Shown here piece by piece: positions 23,801 through 33,714 of a stretch of 64,000 nt of DNA. Each line of letters opens with the position of its first letter. Positions within the stretch are counted from its first letter, which is position 1. This DNA comes from Pyropia yezoensis. Its lineage: Eukaryota > Rhodophyta > Bangiophyceae > Bangiales > Bangiaceae. The translations under genes and the position numbers were made by a program. The notes below the pieces were generated by a model. That model worked only from the letters and a program-made list of their open reading frames with translations, was not told the origin of the DNA and searched no databases. The stretch covers positions 18,992,354-19,056,353 of the forward strand of contig CM020620.1 in assembly GCA_009829735.1 (NCBI GenBank), in the 5' to 3' direction.

Positions 23801-23898
23801 CGCGGTGGGCGGTCAACGCGGCGGCGGCGGCCGAGCTCCGGCTGGCGCCCGCCGCGTTTTGGGCGCGCTTCCGCCGCGGGGGGGCGGGGGGGGCGTGA
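20850..23898 (+). CDS. Large protein with two E2-like (UBC/UEV) folds, both lacking the catalytic Cys
   Basis: Model: join(20850..22094, 22477..23898), 888 aa. The 382 bp intron begins GTACGT and ends CGCAG, phase 0. Residues 1-~365 are low complexity (Ala, Asp, Pro, Gly). Residues ~370-500 are a UBC fold of the UBE2Z/UBE2O/BRUCE type: IAADVAQLRRERLPF (helix 1), VVGPLETPYA with GGLFRFEIRIPPDYPVRPP across the splice site, then AWSPAESLRGVLLCLQALL. Where active E2s have x-P-N and G-K-V-C-L, this protein has HPH and G-G-R-V-I-H, so Ile466 sits at the catalytic position (a Cys occurs five residues on, Cys471). After a Gly/Ala linker, residues ~725-888 look like a second degenerate UBC fold: strands at YVWDAVVVVTVG, a true HPN at 789-791 (WHPNVSP), no Cys after it, and a C-terminal helical part (AVARLLASPDPRWAVN, FWARFRR). 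The first domain is well supported, the second is inference. Confidence 0.75.
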
Positions 23899-23993
23899 CG
23901 CCGCGCCTGCAGATGGGGAGGTGACGACATGGGGAGGAGACGGGCGGTGGGCCGCCCTCGGGGTGGGCCACCCGGCTGCCTCGTTTCCCTGTG

Positions 23994-24129
23994 ATGGGCC
24001 GACCCGTGCGTGGGCACAGGGTCAGTCATGGGCCGACCCGTGCGTGGGCACAGGGTCAGTCATGGGCCGACCCGTGCGTGGGCACAGGGTCAGTCATGGG
24101 CCGACCCGTGCGTGGGCACAGGGTCAGTC
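23994..24129. repeat. Tandem repeat, 34 bp x 4
   Basis: Four perfect or near-perfect 34 bp units start at 23,994, 24,028, 24,062 and 24,096; each contains GGCCGACCCGTGCGTGGGCA and ends GGGTCAGTC. It lies ~95 bp after the stop of the double-UBC gene and ~430 bp before the septin ATG, so it could sit in a 3' UTR or in the septin promoter. The rest of 23,899-24,561 is non-coding as far as I can see. Confidence 0.95.
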
Positions 24130-24561
24130 GCTCGCCCGGCAGAAATGCGGACATCGCGTGGCCACCGTGCCACAAGCTTGAGACATGTCATCCATACCAG
24201 TTGTTTTCCGCGCTTGTACGCTGCAATTTCACAACTCAAGTACTTTGAAAGGCTTGTGTTCGGTCATCAGAATAGAGTACCCAACCTGGATGGTAAATCC
24301 AAGCAGGAAACCGCTCAACCCTTCCTGAGTGGAAGGGACGCCAGCCAGCATCTCCCGCGCGCCCTTGCCTCGGGCGGGCAAAAAGACCGCTCCGTGCTCC
24401 CGCGCCCTCCACGCACGCACCGCGGCAGTGGATTGGAAGCTGCAGTGCATCGCGCCCCTCCCGCCGCCGCACCGTCACGCCCACGCCAGCGCCCTCTCTC
24501 CTCCCCCCCCCCTTCTCCGCCGTCTGACGGTTCCCCAGTTCCCACCCCATCCCCTCTTCCC

Positions 24562-24597
24562 ATGGCGAAGCCCGACGGGACCGCGGCGGCGGCGGCA

Positions 24598-24630
<33 letters not shown>

Positions 24631-26484
24631 TCGACGCCGCCGCCGCCGCCGTCGTCGGCCGCCACGCCTCCGTCCCCGCCGCGGTCGCAGCTCAGCGTCA
24701 CCCCTCCGTCACCAGCCCCGTCGCCGCTGCCGCGAGCCTTTACGCCCGCGTCCCCATCGCCGCCGGCGACGCCGACGACGGGGCGGTCCGACACCCGGGG
24801 CCGCGCCGCGTCGGCGGCATCGGCGTCGACCGAGCCGGTGGTCATCCTCAGCGATGGCCGTCTGACGGGCGTGCGGGCCGGGCTGCTGGCGCAACGGGAC
24901 CGCCAGCTGGGCGTGGAAGGCGAGCGCCTGTCGGTCATGTGCATTGGTGAAAGTGCGTCATTGGGGAGAGCAGGTTGCACCGGTGGGAGAGGGGGGTGGG
25001 GGGCAAGAACGGCGTTTTTCCGCGTCGACCCTGTGGTTTCGAAGGAATCGGGACTGCAACCGGCTACTGCGGTAGGCGGCGTGCCCGTCGCTCCATGTGC
25101 GCTGTGATTCTGACAGTTGTGCTCGCGTTGCGGATGTCCGTTTGGCTGCCCGTTTGGCTGCCTCGGGTGGTGCTTGTTTGTGGATTCGCTTGCTGTCCTC
25201 TTCTTTACTCCTGGCATTTTCCCTCCTCCCTTTCTCTCCCTGGCAGCTGGTGTCGGCAAGTCCACCCTTCTGGCCAACCTGCTCGGCAACGCATCCATCT
25301 CGGCGCACTTGTCGGCCGCATCGGCGGTAGCGTCGCCCAAGCGGGGCAAGGCCAAGGGCGCCAAGGTCGCCAGCCCCACCGCCGCGGGTGCGGCCGTCGC
25401 GTCGTCGGCGGGGTCGCCTTCCGCCCCCCCGCGTTCACCATCTCCCTTTTCGCCCACCGCCGCTTCGGCGTCGTCGCCCCCTAAGACCCTGGCCGTGACG
25501 TCCACGGTGGTGCACATTCTGGCAGACGGGGTGCCCTTGGCGGTGACCCTCATCGATTCGCCAGGTTATGGGGATGTTCTCAACGTGGAAGCGTCATTTG
25601 CCGTGTATACCGACTACCTTGACCAGCGGCTGCGGGAGAGCTTGGCGGAGGAAGAGTCGATTGCGCGGCCGGCCGACGGCTCAGACCTCCGTGTCGGGGG
25701 TGTGGACGTCATCCTATATTTTGTGGCGCCTCACCGGCTAAAGGGCCTCGACGTGGAGCTGCTGTCCCGCCTCACGCATCGCGCTCCGGTTGTCCCCATC
25801 ATCTCCAAGGCCGACACCCTGACGGAGTCCGAGTTAGCGGCCTTCCGCGAGTCCGTCGCGACGGACCTTGAACGCGCGGGCATTAATGTCTTCCACTCTC
25901 CACTTGCGGTGATTGCCGGCCCCGGTGGCACCCGCGATCGGGTCTACCCGTGGGGCACTGCGCACGCGGAGAACACCACGCACAGTGACCTCCCCGCCCT
26001 CCGGCGGCTGCTGCTGGTGGATGGCCTCAAGGACCTCCACGTCGCCCGGCGGGCGTGCTACGAAGCGTACCGCACGAGGGTGCTGCGACAGCGGCGGCGG
26101 GGGGGCGTGGCCCGCCACCTGGCGACGGTGGTTCGACGTGCGAGCCTGTACACCGCCGTTTTGCTCGTTGTCCTCCCGGGTATGCGCCAGGTATTGGCCG
26201 AAGGGGTGCTGGGGGGCGCTCAGGAGCTGTCCCGCACCGTGGGCGAGCTGCTCGACGCGGCGGGCGCCGCACGTGGGGGTCGCCGCGGTAGCCGCTCAGA
26301 TGCTGGTGGGGCGAGCTCAGCGGCCGCTGTTGCGGCGGCGCCGCGGCGAGGGGGGGGGGAGGTGGTGGTTGCCACGGATGCGGGGAGTGCCCCAGCTGGA
26401 CCGCTGCGCAAGTTGTGGGCGCTTGGCGCGCTGCTTGCTGCCCCGCTTGTGCTGCTTCTTCGGCGGCCGCCGAGTGACGTGTGA
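24562..26484 (+). CDS. Septin-family GTPase with C-terminal hydrophobic tail
   Basis: Model: join(24562..24952, 25247..26484), 542 aa. The 294 bp intron begins GTGCGT, ends GGCAG and interrupts the P-loop; splicing gives GETGVGKST (129-137). G3 is DSPGYGD (from D234), G4 is SKAD (317-320), and the septin-specific signatures are present: HRLKGLDVELLSRL, RVYPWG (362-367), and a septin-unique region with LKDLHVARRACYEAYR. So it should bind GTP and polymerise at membranes or the cortex. Departures from animal and fungal septins: a ~120-residue Ala/Ser/Pro-rich N terminus, a ~65-residue low-complexity insert (PKRGKAKGAK, then Ser/Ala/Pro) between P-loop and G3, no clear C-terminal coiled coil, and a tail GPLRKLWALGALLAAPLVLLL (last ~28 residues) that looks like a membrane anchor or strong amphipathic helix. 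A poly-C run (24,503-24,512) lies 50 bp before the ATG. Confidence 0.93.
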
Positions 26485-28881
26485 GCGACGAGGTCGGGGG
26501 GGTAGGATGGTCGGGGAAAAGGGGTGAGTCGTGGGGAGGGCAGGTGGAGGGGGCGTGAGGGCAAGCGGCGCGCGCGGGGACTTGGCGGGGGTGGCGGCGA
26601 GTATGGCGTCTTGCCCCGGCGGCGCGGGTCCAGTGAGTGGTTGCCCACTCCCTTGTGCCTCTCTCCTCCCGAGTATCACCATCGTTTTTCTTGCAGTGGC
26701 GAGTAGGCGTTGGGCCAGGCGCGTGGGGTGTAGGTGTTGTGCGGCCGTCCGTCGATGGGCGGTCTGCCGTGCTGGTGGGACTGCCGCTGCCGCTGCTTCC
26801 GTCGCCGCCGCCGCCACCACCACCTTGGCCGACGCTTTGCGCGTGCGGACGCGCGGGTGCTTTTCGCGTGTTGGGCGGCACGTCCCGCTCTGGCACCGCG
26901 CCGTCTCTTGGATGAGAGTATGTACATCTTCGGGGCATGCGCGTGTCCTCGGGCGTGCCCCCTTCTCTTTTTTCGCTTCCACTGAGGCGTCGCCCCCTCG
27001 CCCGACCCACAGCACTGAGCATGCCAATCGCCTTCCTTCTCCTTCCCCTCTACAGTGCCGCACAGCATCGGCGTGGCTGCCCTACTGGCCCGGGGAGTAG
27101 GACGACCGACTGTGTTCTTGGATAGTGGTATCGGGGCGGTAACCCTTAGTGCTTGGAAGCAGTCTGACGTACAGGCATCAAGCACTGCTACCTTTGCCCA
27201 GCCTTTTGGTGCATCTCGCCGTTGCCTCTATTCCCGAGGAGGGTGCTCATCACAGGTGCGACAGGTCGACTACCGGACGATGAAGACTTAATAACGTCAG
27301 TCGGACCCTGTCGTCCCGAATTTGTCTCCCTCTGACGCCTTTGGGCTGGACCGCCATGAGCACCTCTTTTAGAGGCGCTACTTACGTGCAGTGCGCACAT
27401 CTCTTGCATCGTTAATCTCCCAGTAGTCGCCCTCCCTGCCTTTTCCACTCTGCCAAACACTCACACCCGTCAAGACCTCCGAGTCCAGCGTCAGAACGCG
27501 CACTCAATGAGCATCCCCTGCTTGGGTCCGTCGGCAGCGGCGGCCCCGTTTCCCGCCGCCGCTATGTATTCCCCTCCCGCACGCTGCTCGCATGTGCCGC
27601 CGCGGCCTCCCCCCCACCCCGCGGAACCGGTGGGCCCGGCGGCCGCGATGGCGGCAGCGGTGGATTGGACGGCATCATCGACTGGCTGGTCGGCGGTAGA
27701 TCATGATCGCACGGGCGATGCAGTCTCTGAGCAGGAAAGAATCTGAGAGGCATTCGTCCCCCACAAGTCGATCTTGGGCTGGCGCAATTGGCCTGGTCGA
27801 CCGACTTGATGGGGTCGGCACCACGTGAAGGGGATGGCGCAGCTGGCGTGGTGCTCGTGCCGGATGGTCCCGCTGTAGCTGCGACCGACCTCACTGGTGA
27901 GTGCACCGCGACGGTGGACCCCCCGCTGTCCAACTTTGAAGACATCCCAGATGCCTGTGTGAAGGCCGTGTGGTTGCCGTCCAGGTGGTGGCGGCAGACA
28001 GCGTAATGGATCTTTCCTGCCTGCCACCCCGTCCCCTCGGTTGAGCCCAATCCTTCCGGGAGGCGGGGGGGAGGGGGAGGGAAGTAGTTCCATTGGGGTC
28101 CTCTTTCCTCCTTCTCTGCCCCCCCCTCCCCTCCCTGCGGTCGCTGTCTACCAGCAGAGACCCTTGGCAAGTGCGCCCGTCACCACCCTCTGCCTTCCTC
28201 ATGGCTGCCGTCTCGGCCGCGGCGGACTGGCGGCTGACATCACAGCGCGGTGCGTCCCGGTGCAGTCCTCTTGCTTTCTGCGCCTCCCCCTCCCCCCCCC
28301 CCCCGTGCCTCCCGCGTGCGACGGGGGTGTGACGGCGGCAGCGGTGACGCCAGCAACGCAATTTCCTTTCCGCTGGCGCGTCCCCCTGCGCGCAACCTGC
28401 CACCCTCCCCCCCGCCCCCCTTCTCCCTGGAGCTCCCTTCCGGCGGGAGCTCCCACGCCGGCCCGCTGCCGACGCGTCGCCCGGCCCTTTTGGCGCATCT
28501 CGCTGCTGCTGTGCGGGGGGCGTCGGGTAGGAGGGGAATCTCCCTCCCTGGTGGGCTTGGCTGGGAAGGGCGGGGGGGAGAGCGAAAGCCCCACCGCTGC
28601 GACCGCCCGTCGCTCGGGCGGCGCTGGCCGGCGGGGCCCCCGTCGCCGATGGAGCTGCCGCACCCTCCGCGTTGGGGGGGTGGTTAAGAGGCGATGGGGT
28701 TCCCCGCGGGTGGTTGACGGCCTTCCACTCACAGCAGCAGCGACGGGTAGGGGACGAGTGGGGGACCCGGTGGAGTGGTTGTGGTTGGCAGGCCGGCAGC
28801 GGTGAGGTGGTGAGCGTGTGTAGGACCGCCCTCTATCCCCTGCCCCGGCCCTGGTCCAATTCCACCCCCATTGTCATCACG
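26485..28881. other. Intergenic; weak ORF candidates only
   Basis: The first ~600 bp look like the septin 3' flank. At 27,507-27,746 (79 codons, MSIPCLGPSAAAAPF) and 27,788-28,006 (72 codons, with NFEDIPDACVKAVWLPSRWW) two short plus-strand frames have fairly ordinary composition and might be exons of one small gene, but no splice junction convinces me. From 28.0 kb the sequence is C- and T-rich on the plus strand, probably 5' flank of the Cys-rich gene. Confidence 0.35.
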
Positions 28882-31734
28882 ATGCGGTCCACCCGCGGCC
28901 TGCGGGTCGGCCTCGTCGCCGTCACCGCGCTGGTGGCGCTGACCGCCTTGACCCCCGCTGCCGCGGCGGACGCCAAGCCGTGCGTCAAGGCGGGCGGCGC
29001 GTGCACCGCCGGCGCCGCCGGCGCCGCCGCGTGCGAGGCTGGCACGTCGTGTGTGGCGGCCAAGTGCCGGCGGCAGGTGGCCAAGGGTGGCTCCTGCGCG
29101 GCCCGCGCCAAGACCTACTGCGCAGACGGGCTGGCGTGCTCGGCGGGCAAGTGCAAGGCAAAGGTGCGGCTCGGGGGGGACTGTGACGAGGAGACGGAGG
29201 AGTGTGAGGCGCCCGCCGTGGTCCGCCGCGGCAAGTGCCTGGTGCGTGCGGACGCGGGCGACGCGTGCGGCGCGGGGGTGCCGTCGTTCTGCCGCGGCGC
29301 GCTCAAGTGCGTGGACAAGATGTGCAAAGCGGAGGTGCCGCTGGGCGGCTCGGTGACCAATGGCAACGAGCAGGCGTGCGAGGCGCCTGGGGTCGTGCGC
29401 GGCGGCAAGTGCCTCAAGCGCAGCGACGCTGGGGACGCGTGCGGCGCGGGGGTGCCGTCGTTCTGCCGCGGCGCGCTCAAGTGCGTGGACAAGATGTGCA
29501 AAGCGGAGGTGCCGCTGGGCGGCTCGGTGACCAATGGCAACGAGCAGGCGTGCGAGGCGCCTGGGGTCGTGCGCGGCGGCAAGTGCCTCAAGCGCAGCGA
29601 CGCTGGGGACGCGTGCGGCGCGGGGGTGCCGTCGTTCTGCCGCGGCGCACTCAAGTGCGTGGACAAGATGTGCAAAGCGGAGGTGCCGCTGGGCGGCTCG
29701 GTGACCAATGGCAACGAGCAGGCGTGCGAGGCGCCTGGGGTCGTGCGCGGCGGCAAGTGCCTCAAGCGCAGCGACGCTGGGGACGCGTGCGGCGCGGGGG
29801 TGCCGTCGTTCTGCCGCGGCGCACTCAAGTGCGTGGATAAGACGTGCAAGACGGTGGTGCCGCTGGGCGGTGCCATCCGTGATGGTCGCAAGCAGGCGTG
29901 CGCGGCTCCGGGTGAGGCGCGGCGTGGCAAGTGCCTGGACCGAGCCGAGGCGGGCGAGGCGTGCGGTGCGGGGGTGGCGTCGTTTTGCGGCGGCGATCTC
30001 AAGTGCGTGGCGAACAGGTGCAAGACAGTGGTGCCGCTTGGTGGTACCATCCGGGGTGGCGGCGGCCGCACGCAGGCGTGTGCGTCGCCCGGTGTGGCGC
30101 GTCGTGGCAAGTGCCTTGACCGGGCGGAGGCGGGTGAGGCGTGCGGGTCTGGGGTGCACTCGTTTTGCGACGCGGGCCACCAGTGCGTGGCGAAGAAGTG
30201 CAAGGCGCTGGTCCCGCTGGGTGGCTCGCTGACCAACCGCAACGAGCAGGCGTGCGCGGCGCCCGGCGTGGTCCGCCGCGGCAAGTGCCTAGAGCCCGCC
30301 GACGCTGGGGACGCGTGTGGGTCGGGGGTGCCGTCGTTTTGCCGAGGCACGTTGCGATGCTGCAAGGACGGGCGCTGCAAGGCAGTGGTGCCGCTGGGCG
30401 GGACCATCAAGAACGGGCGCAGGCAGGTGTGCGCGACGTCGGGCGTGGTGCGGGGCGGAAAGTGCTGGAAGCGGGTCGGCGCGGGCAAGGCGTGCGGCTC
30501 CAAGGCGGTTTCGCTCTGCAAGGCGCCCCTGGCGTGCTACCGCGGCAAGTGCCGTCGGCGGGTGGCTGCTGGTGGCAAGTGTGGCACCGCTTCGCTCTGT
30601 GTGCGCGGCTACAGGTGCTTGAAGCGGGTGTGCGCCAAGGCGGTGCGCGTTGGCGGTAAGTGCGACCGGTCCAAGGGCTTTGTATGCATTCGCAGCAAGT
30701 GCGTGCAGGGCACGTGCAAGAAGGTGCAGGTGAGCGGCACGACCAAGCGGGTGGGCCTTGGCGCCCAGTGCCAGCCGTCCAAGCGCATCGTGTGCGCTGG
30801 AAAGCGGAACAAGTGCGTGCGGGGCACGTGCAAGACGGTCGTGTCGCTGGGCGGGGCGATCACGGACGTGAAGAAGCAGGCGTGCGCAAAGCCGGGTGTG
30901 CCGCGCGGTGGCCAGTGCGTGATGCGGGTCGGCGCGGGTCAGGTGTGCGGGGCAAAGACGGCCGTAACTTGCAAGGCCCCATTGGCGTGCTACCGCGGCA
31001 AGTGCCGGGCGCGCGTGGCCGCGGGCGGGAAGTGCGGCTCGACGTCTCCGTGCGCGCGGGGCTACCGCTGTTTGAAGGGCGTGTGCGCCAAGGCGGTGGC
31101 CGTTGGCGGCAAGTGCAACCCGTCCAAGGGCTCCGTTTGCGGGGGCAAGCAGAGCCGCTGCGTGGGCGGCACGTGCAAGAAGGTGGGCGGCCCGAGGATC
31201 AAGAAGGTGGGCCTCGGCGCCCAGTGCAAGGCGTCCAAGCGCATCGTGTGTGCGGGCAAGCAGAACAAGTGCGTGCGGGGCACGTGCAAGACGGTGGTGC
31301 CGCTGGGCGGGGCGATTGCCGACGTGAAGAAGCAGGCGTGCGCCAAGCCAGGCGCGCCGCGCGGTGGCAAGTGCACCGTCACGGTCGGCTACTCCCAGCC
31401 GTGCGGCGGTGGCCGCCAGTGTGGCCGCTCCCTGCACTGCGTGAACAAGCTGTGCGTATACCACCTGGCGGTGGGGAGCAAGTGCACTGCGAGCGGGGGG
31501 GTGCCGTGCCAGCCGGGCGCGACCTGCACCGCCGGCACGTGCCAGGCGCCGCGGCGGGTCAGCTCCTACCTGGGCGCCTGTGGCGCGGGAAGCCGCAACC
31601 AGTGTGGCCCCGGCCTGACGTGCGACCTCGGCCGGTGCAAGCTGTGGCTGCAGGTGGGCGAGGCGTGCAAGGTAGGCGGCCTGCAGTGTATCAAGATGTC
31701 GCGCTGCGTCGGCGGCAAGTGCGTCAAGTACTGA
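28882..31734 (+). CDS. Secreted Cys-rich tandem-repeat protein, probably extracellular matrix/cell wall
   Basis: 950 aa, single exon. The ATG at 28,882 starts a clean signal peptide: MRSTRGLR, then a hydrophobic core of Val/Ala/Leu, then PAAAADA near residue 30. The mature protein is built of Cys-rich repeats with Lys/Arg and Gly and no membrane segment. Type A units are 58 residues; four consecutive copies starting near residues 126, 184, 242 and 300 are almost identical even in DNA (174 bp period, 29,257-29,950). Each has six Cys, as in GDACGAGVPSFCRG, LKCVDKMCKAEVPLGG, EQACEAPGV and GGKCL; more diverged copies follow. From about residue 530 a larger unit of ~150 residues (KACGSKAVSLCKAPLACYRG through VPRGG) appears twice. 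All Cys look paired in fixed spacing, so disulphide-knotted modules are likely. I do not recognise a named family; the pattern is loosely like Dickkopf/EB-type modules. Confidence 0.85.
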   Translation: MRSTRGLRVGLVAVTALVALTALTPAAAADAKPCVKAGGACTAGAAGAAACEAGTSCVAAKCRRQVAKGGSCAARAKTYCADGLACSAGKCKAKVRLGGDCDEETEECEAPAVVRRGKCLVRADAGDACGAGVPSFCRGALKCVDKMCKAEVPLGGSVTNGNEQACEAPGVVRGGKCLKRSDAGDACGAGVPSFCRGALKCVDKMCKAEVPLGGSVTNGNEQACEAPGVVRGGKCLKRSDAGDACGAGVPSFCRGALKCVDKMCKAEVPLGGSVTNGNEQACEAPGVVRGGKCLKRSDAGDACGAGVPSFCRGALKCVDKTCKTVVPLGGAIRDGRKQACAAPGEARRGKCLDRAEAGEACGAGVASFCGGDLKCVANRCKTVVPLGGTIRGGGGRTQACASPGVARRGKCLDRAEAGEACGSGVHSFCDAGHQCVAKKCKALVPLGGSLTNRNEQACAAPGVVRRGKCLEPADAGDACGSGVPSFCRGTLRCCKDGRCKAVVPLGGTIKNGRRQVCATSGVVRGGKCWKRVGAGKACGSKAVSLCKAPLACYRGKCRRRVAAGGKCGTASLCVRGYRCLKRVCAKAVRVGGKCDRSKGFVCIRSKCVQGTCKKVQVSGTTKRVGLGAQCQPSKRIVCAGKRNKCVRGTCKTVVSLGGAITDVKKQACAKPGVPRGGQCVMRVGAGQVCGAKTAVTCKAPLACYRGKCRARVAAGGKCGSTSPCARGYRCLKGVCAKAVAVGGKCNPSKGSVCGGKQSRCVGGTCKKVGGPRIKKVGLGAQCKASKRIVCAGKQNKCVRGTCKTVVPLGGAIADVKKQACAKPGAPRGGKCTVTVGYSQPCGGGRQCGRSLHCVNKLCVYHLAVGSKCTASGGVPCQPGATCTAGTCQAPRRVSSYLGACGAGSRNQCGPGLTCDLGRCKLWLQVGEACKVGGLQCIKMSRCVGGKCVKY
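29257..29952 (+). repeat. 174 bp coding tandem repeat, 4 near-identical copies
   Basis: Unit starts at 29,257, 29,431, 29,605 and 29,779. Copies 2 and 3 differ at almost no position, including third codon positions; copy 4 diverges in its second half. Such DNA-level identity inside a gene points to recent unequal crossing-over or gene conversion. Confidence 0.9.
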
Positions 31735-32569
31735 GGGGGGCCGTCTCCAGCTGACGGTGCACCCCCCATGAAGCGGGAGTGTGGAGGGAGAGAGAGCTGA
31801 GGGTGTGTGTGGACCGCTTGAAGGATCCACTGTTGGCTTTTCTGTCTTGAAGCACATGACCGCCGGGGGAGCGCTTTACCCAGCGGCGCGGGGACGGCGG
31901 CAGGGAGTGGACCAGCAGCCCCAGAGGCTGGGTACTCCCGCCGCCCTCTCGATCAGCAGGTCTACCTTGGATGGGTTTGAGAGCGCGCGGTCTGCGCAGG
32001 AGATGGGCTTGTGCCGCACCGCCCGACGAGGCATCCACCGCCCTCAGCCCTCTCCCCCCCCCCCCCCCCCCGGCCCGCCATTGATCGTGGCCCGCCAGGG
32101 GCACTCCCACAAAGAGAAAAAAGCAGCAGCCGCGACGACCCGCCCCCATAAACGGCCAGCCCACCCCCCTCTCCGGTTCGCGGACTGCGGCGGCCGCGAC
32201 GGTTATGCGGCGACGGCGGCGGCCGCGGCGCCACCGCGTCGCTTCGGCACGGTCGTGGCAACGGCAGCCGCCAAGAGAGGCCAAACCGACCGCCCGGTGT
32301 GGTGGGTGCAACGGGCGACAGGCGCCCCCACACAGCTCACGGGGACCCCCCCGGGCAATGCCCGCGCCCCCCCCCCCCCGGGCAGCCGCCCCCCAGCCCC
32401 CACACGCGTCCGCTGTCGAGGGGCGCATCGCCCAGGCAAGGGACACCCCCCCCCCCGCCTCTCTCCAGGGAGGCCACGTACTCGCCAAACCCTACCCCCT
32501 CGCCCGCCGGCCTCCCCCCCCCCCCCCCCCCCGCCCCCCCCAAACGCCACACCGCAGGCGCGACCGGCG
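31735..32569. other. 3' flanks of convergent genes; C-rich
   Basis: Short 3' flank of the Cys-rich gene followed by C-rich simple sequence (C runs at 32,048-32,070, 32,373-32,382 and about 32,514-32,532). No gene seen. Confidence 0.4.
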
Positions 32570-33714
32570 CTACCCCCCCCCCGCCAGCGTCGACCCCACA
32601 AACGCCACCACCTCTGCCACCAGCTCCGCCGCCGCCGCCGCGCCCGACACGGCGTGGTCGGCCCCCGGCAACACGACCACCCGCTTGGGCGCGCCCCCCG
32701 CGGCTGTCGCCCCCCCCCCCCCGGCGCCAACAAGGCGGGCGGGCCCGCCCCCCCCCCCCCCCCCCCCCCCGCCCAGTCGGCGGCGGCGGCGCCCGCAAAC
32801 TCGTCGGCCGCCGACCACAGCACTAGCACCGGCACCGGCGCAAGCGCCGCCAGCCCCCCCGCCGCCAGCGCCCGCGCGTCCACGTCGGTGGAGAAGAGGT
32901 CGTCCGCGGCGCCGTCTGCCGCCGCCCCGGCGAGGGAGAAGAAGCGGTCGCCGGTCATCGGCACGCCCCCGTCCAGGCGCTCCACGATGCTGCCGCCGCC
33001 GCCGCCGCCACCATCCCCGTCCCTGGCTGGCGCCCCCAACGTCGCAGGCGGGTCCAGCCGCGGGAGGAGCTCCCCGCCCCGCCCCGCTCGCATGAGGGCG
33101 GCTGCGGCGGCCAGGCGGGGCGCCGTCGCCGCGTCGGCCGCCCGGGACTGGCGGTCCGACACGGGGGCCTGGAGGATGACCCCTGTGGGCGGCGGCACCG
33201 GCCCGCCCCGCGCATAGACGACGGCCGACTGGCAGCCAGTCGAGTGGCCGAGGAGAAAAACGGGCAGCGGCGGTGGCGGGGTCGCCGCCGCCGCCGCGGG
33301 CGCCCCCCCCCGCAGCGCGGCAACCAGCGCCGCAATGTCCTCCGCGTCGGTGGCCAAGGACGCGATGCCATAGCCGGTGTAGCTCGACCGGAGCGTCGCC
33401 TGCACGGTCGCTACCCGGTGGGTGGCGCCGACCGCCGCGGCCAGGGCGGGGGTGTAGGGCGTCGGCAGCAGGCCGTCGGTGAGGCCACCGAGGAGGATGA
33501 GGTAGGCCGCGACGGCCGGCGGGCCTGCCGTCGCCGCCGCCGCCGCCGCCCCCGCCGACCTTGCCTCTCCCGGGGTGGGTGGAATGGCGGCAGCGTCGGC
33601 GGCGGGGAGGGGCGGCGGGTAGGAGACAAAGGCGACCAGGTTATGGACGGCATCGTAGCGGAAGAGCGTGCCGTCCATCCCGCCAGCGGCCGGCGGGGGG
33701 GTGGCGGCGGCCAT
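32570..33714 (-). CDS. DUF1749-family alpha/beta hydrolase; apparent frame slip at a homopolymer
   Basis: The ATG at 33,714 gives MAAATPPP, then MDGTLFRYDAVHNLVAFVSY. Family landmarks in order: LILLGGLTDGLLPTPYTPAL, then QATLRSSYTGYGIASL with DAEDIAALVAAL, the nucleophile elbow LLGHSTGCQSAVVYA (Ser in G-H-S-T-G), GVILQAPVSDRQ, and VPVLVLWSAADEF (acid). These are the features of the DUF1749 (fungal/plant UPF0613) hydrolases. The catalytic-His part, VVVLPGADHAVSG, and the C-terminal helix are present but in another frame (32,570-32,818). The change falls at a 20-plus-base poly-C run (about 32,747-32,770), so an assembly length error is likelier than a true frameshift; a short intron is also possible. 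Substrate unknown. A 12-base sense-strand C run lies 46 bp upstream of the ATG. Confidence 0.8.

Noticed and set aside
23994-24129. CRISPR-like array
   Set aside because: The 34 bp units are directly adjacent with no unique spacers, in a eukaryotic genome; it is an ordinary tandem repeat.
29115-30521. Long minus-strand ORFs (468-522 codons) opposite the Cys-rich gene
   Set aside because: They mirror the tandem repeats of the plus-strand gene, lack any sensible start or motif, and arise because the repeats carry no reverse-strand stops.
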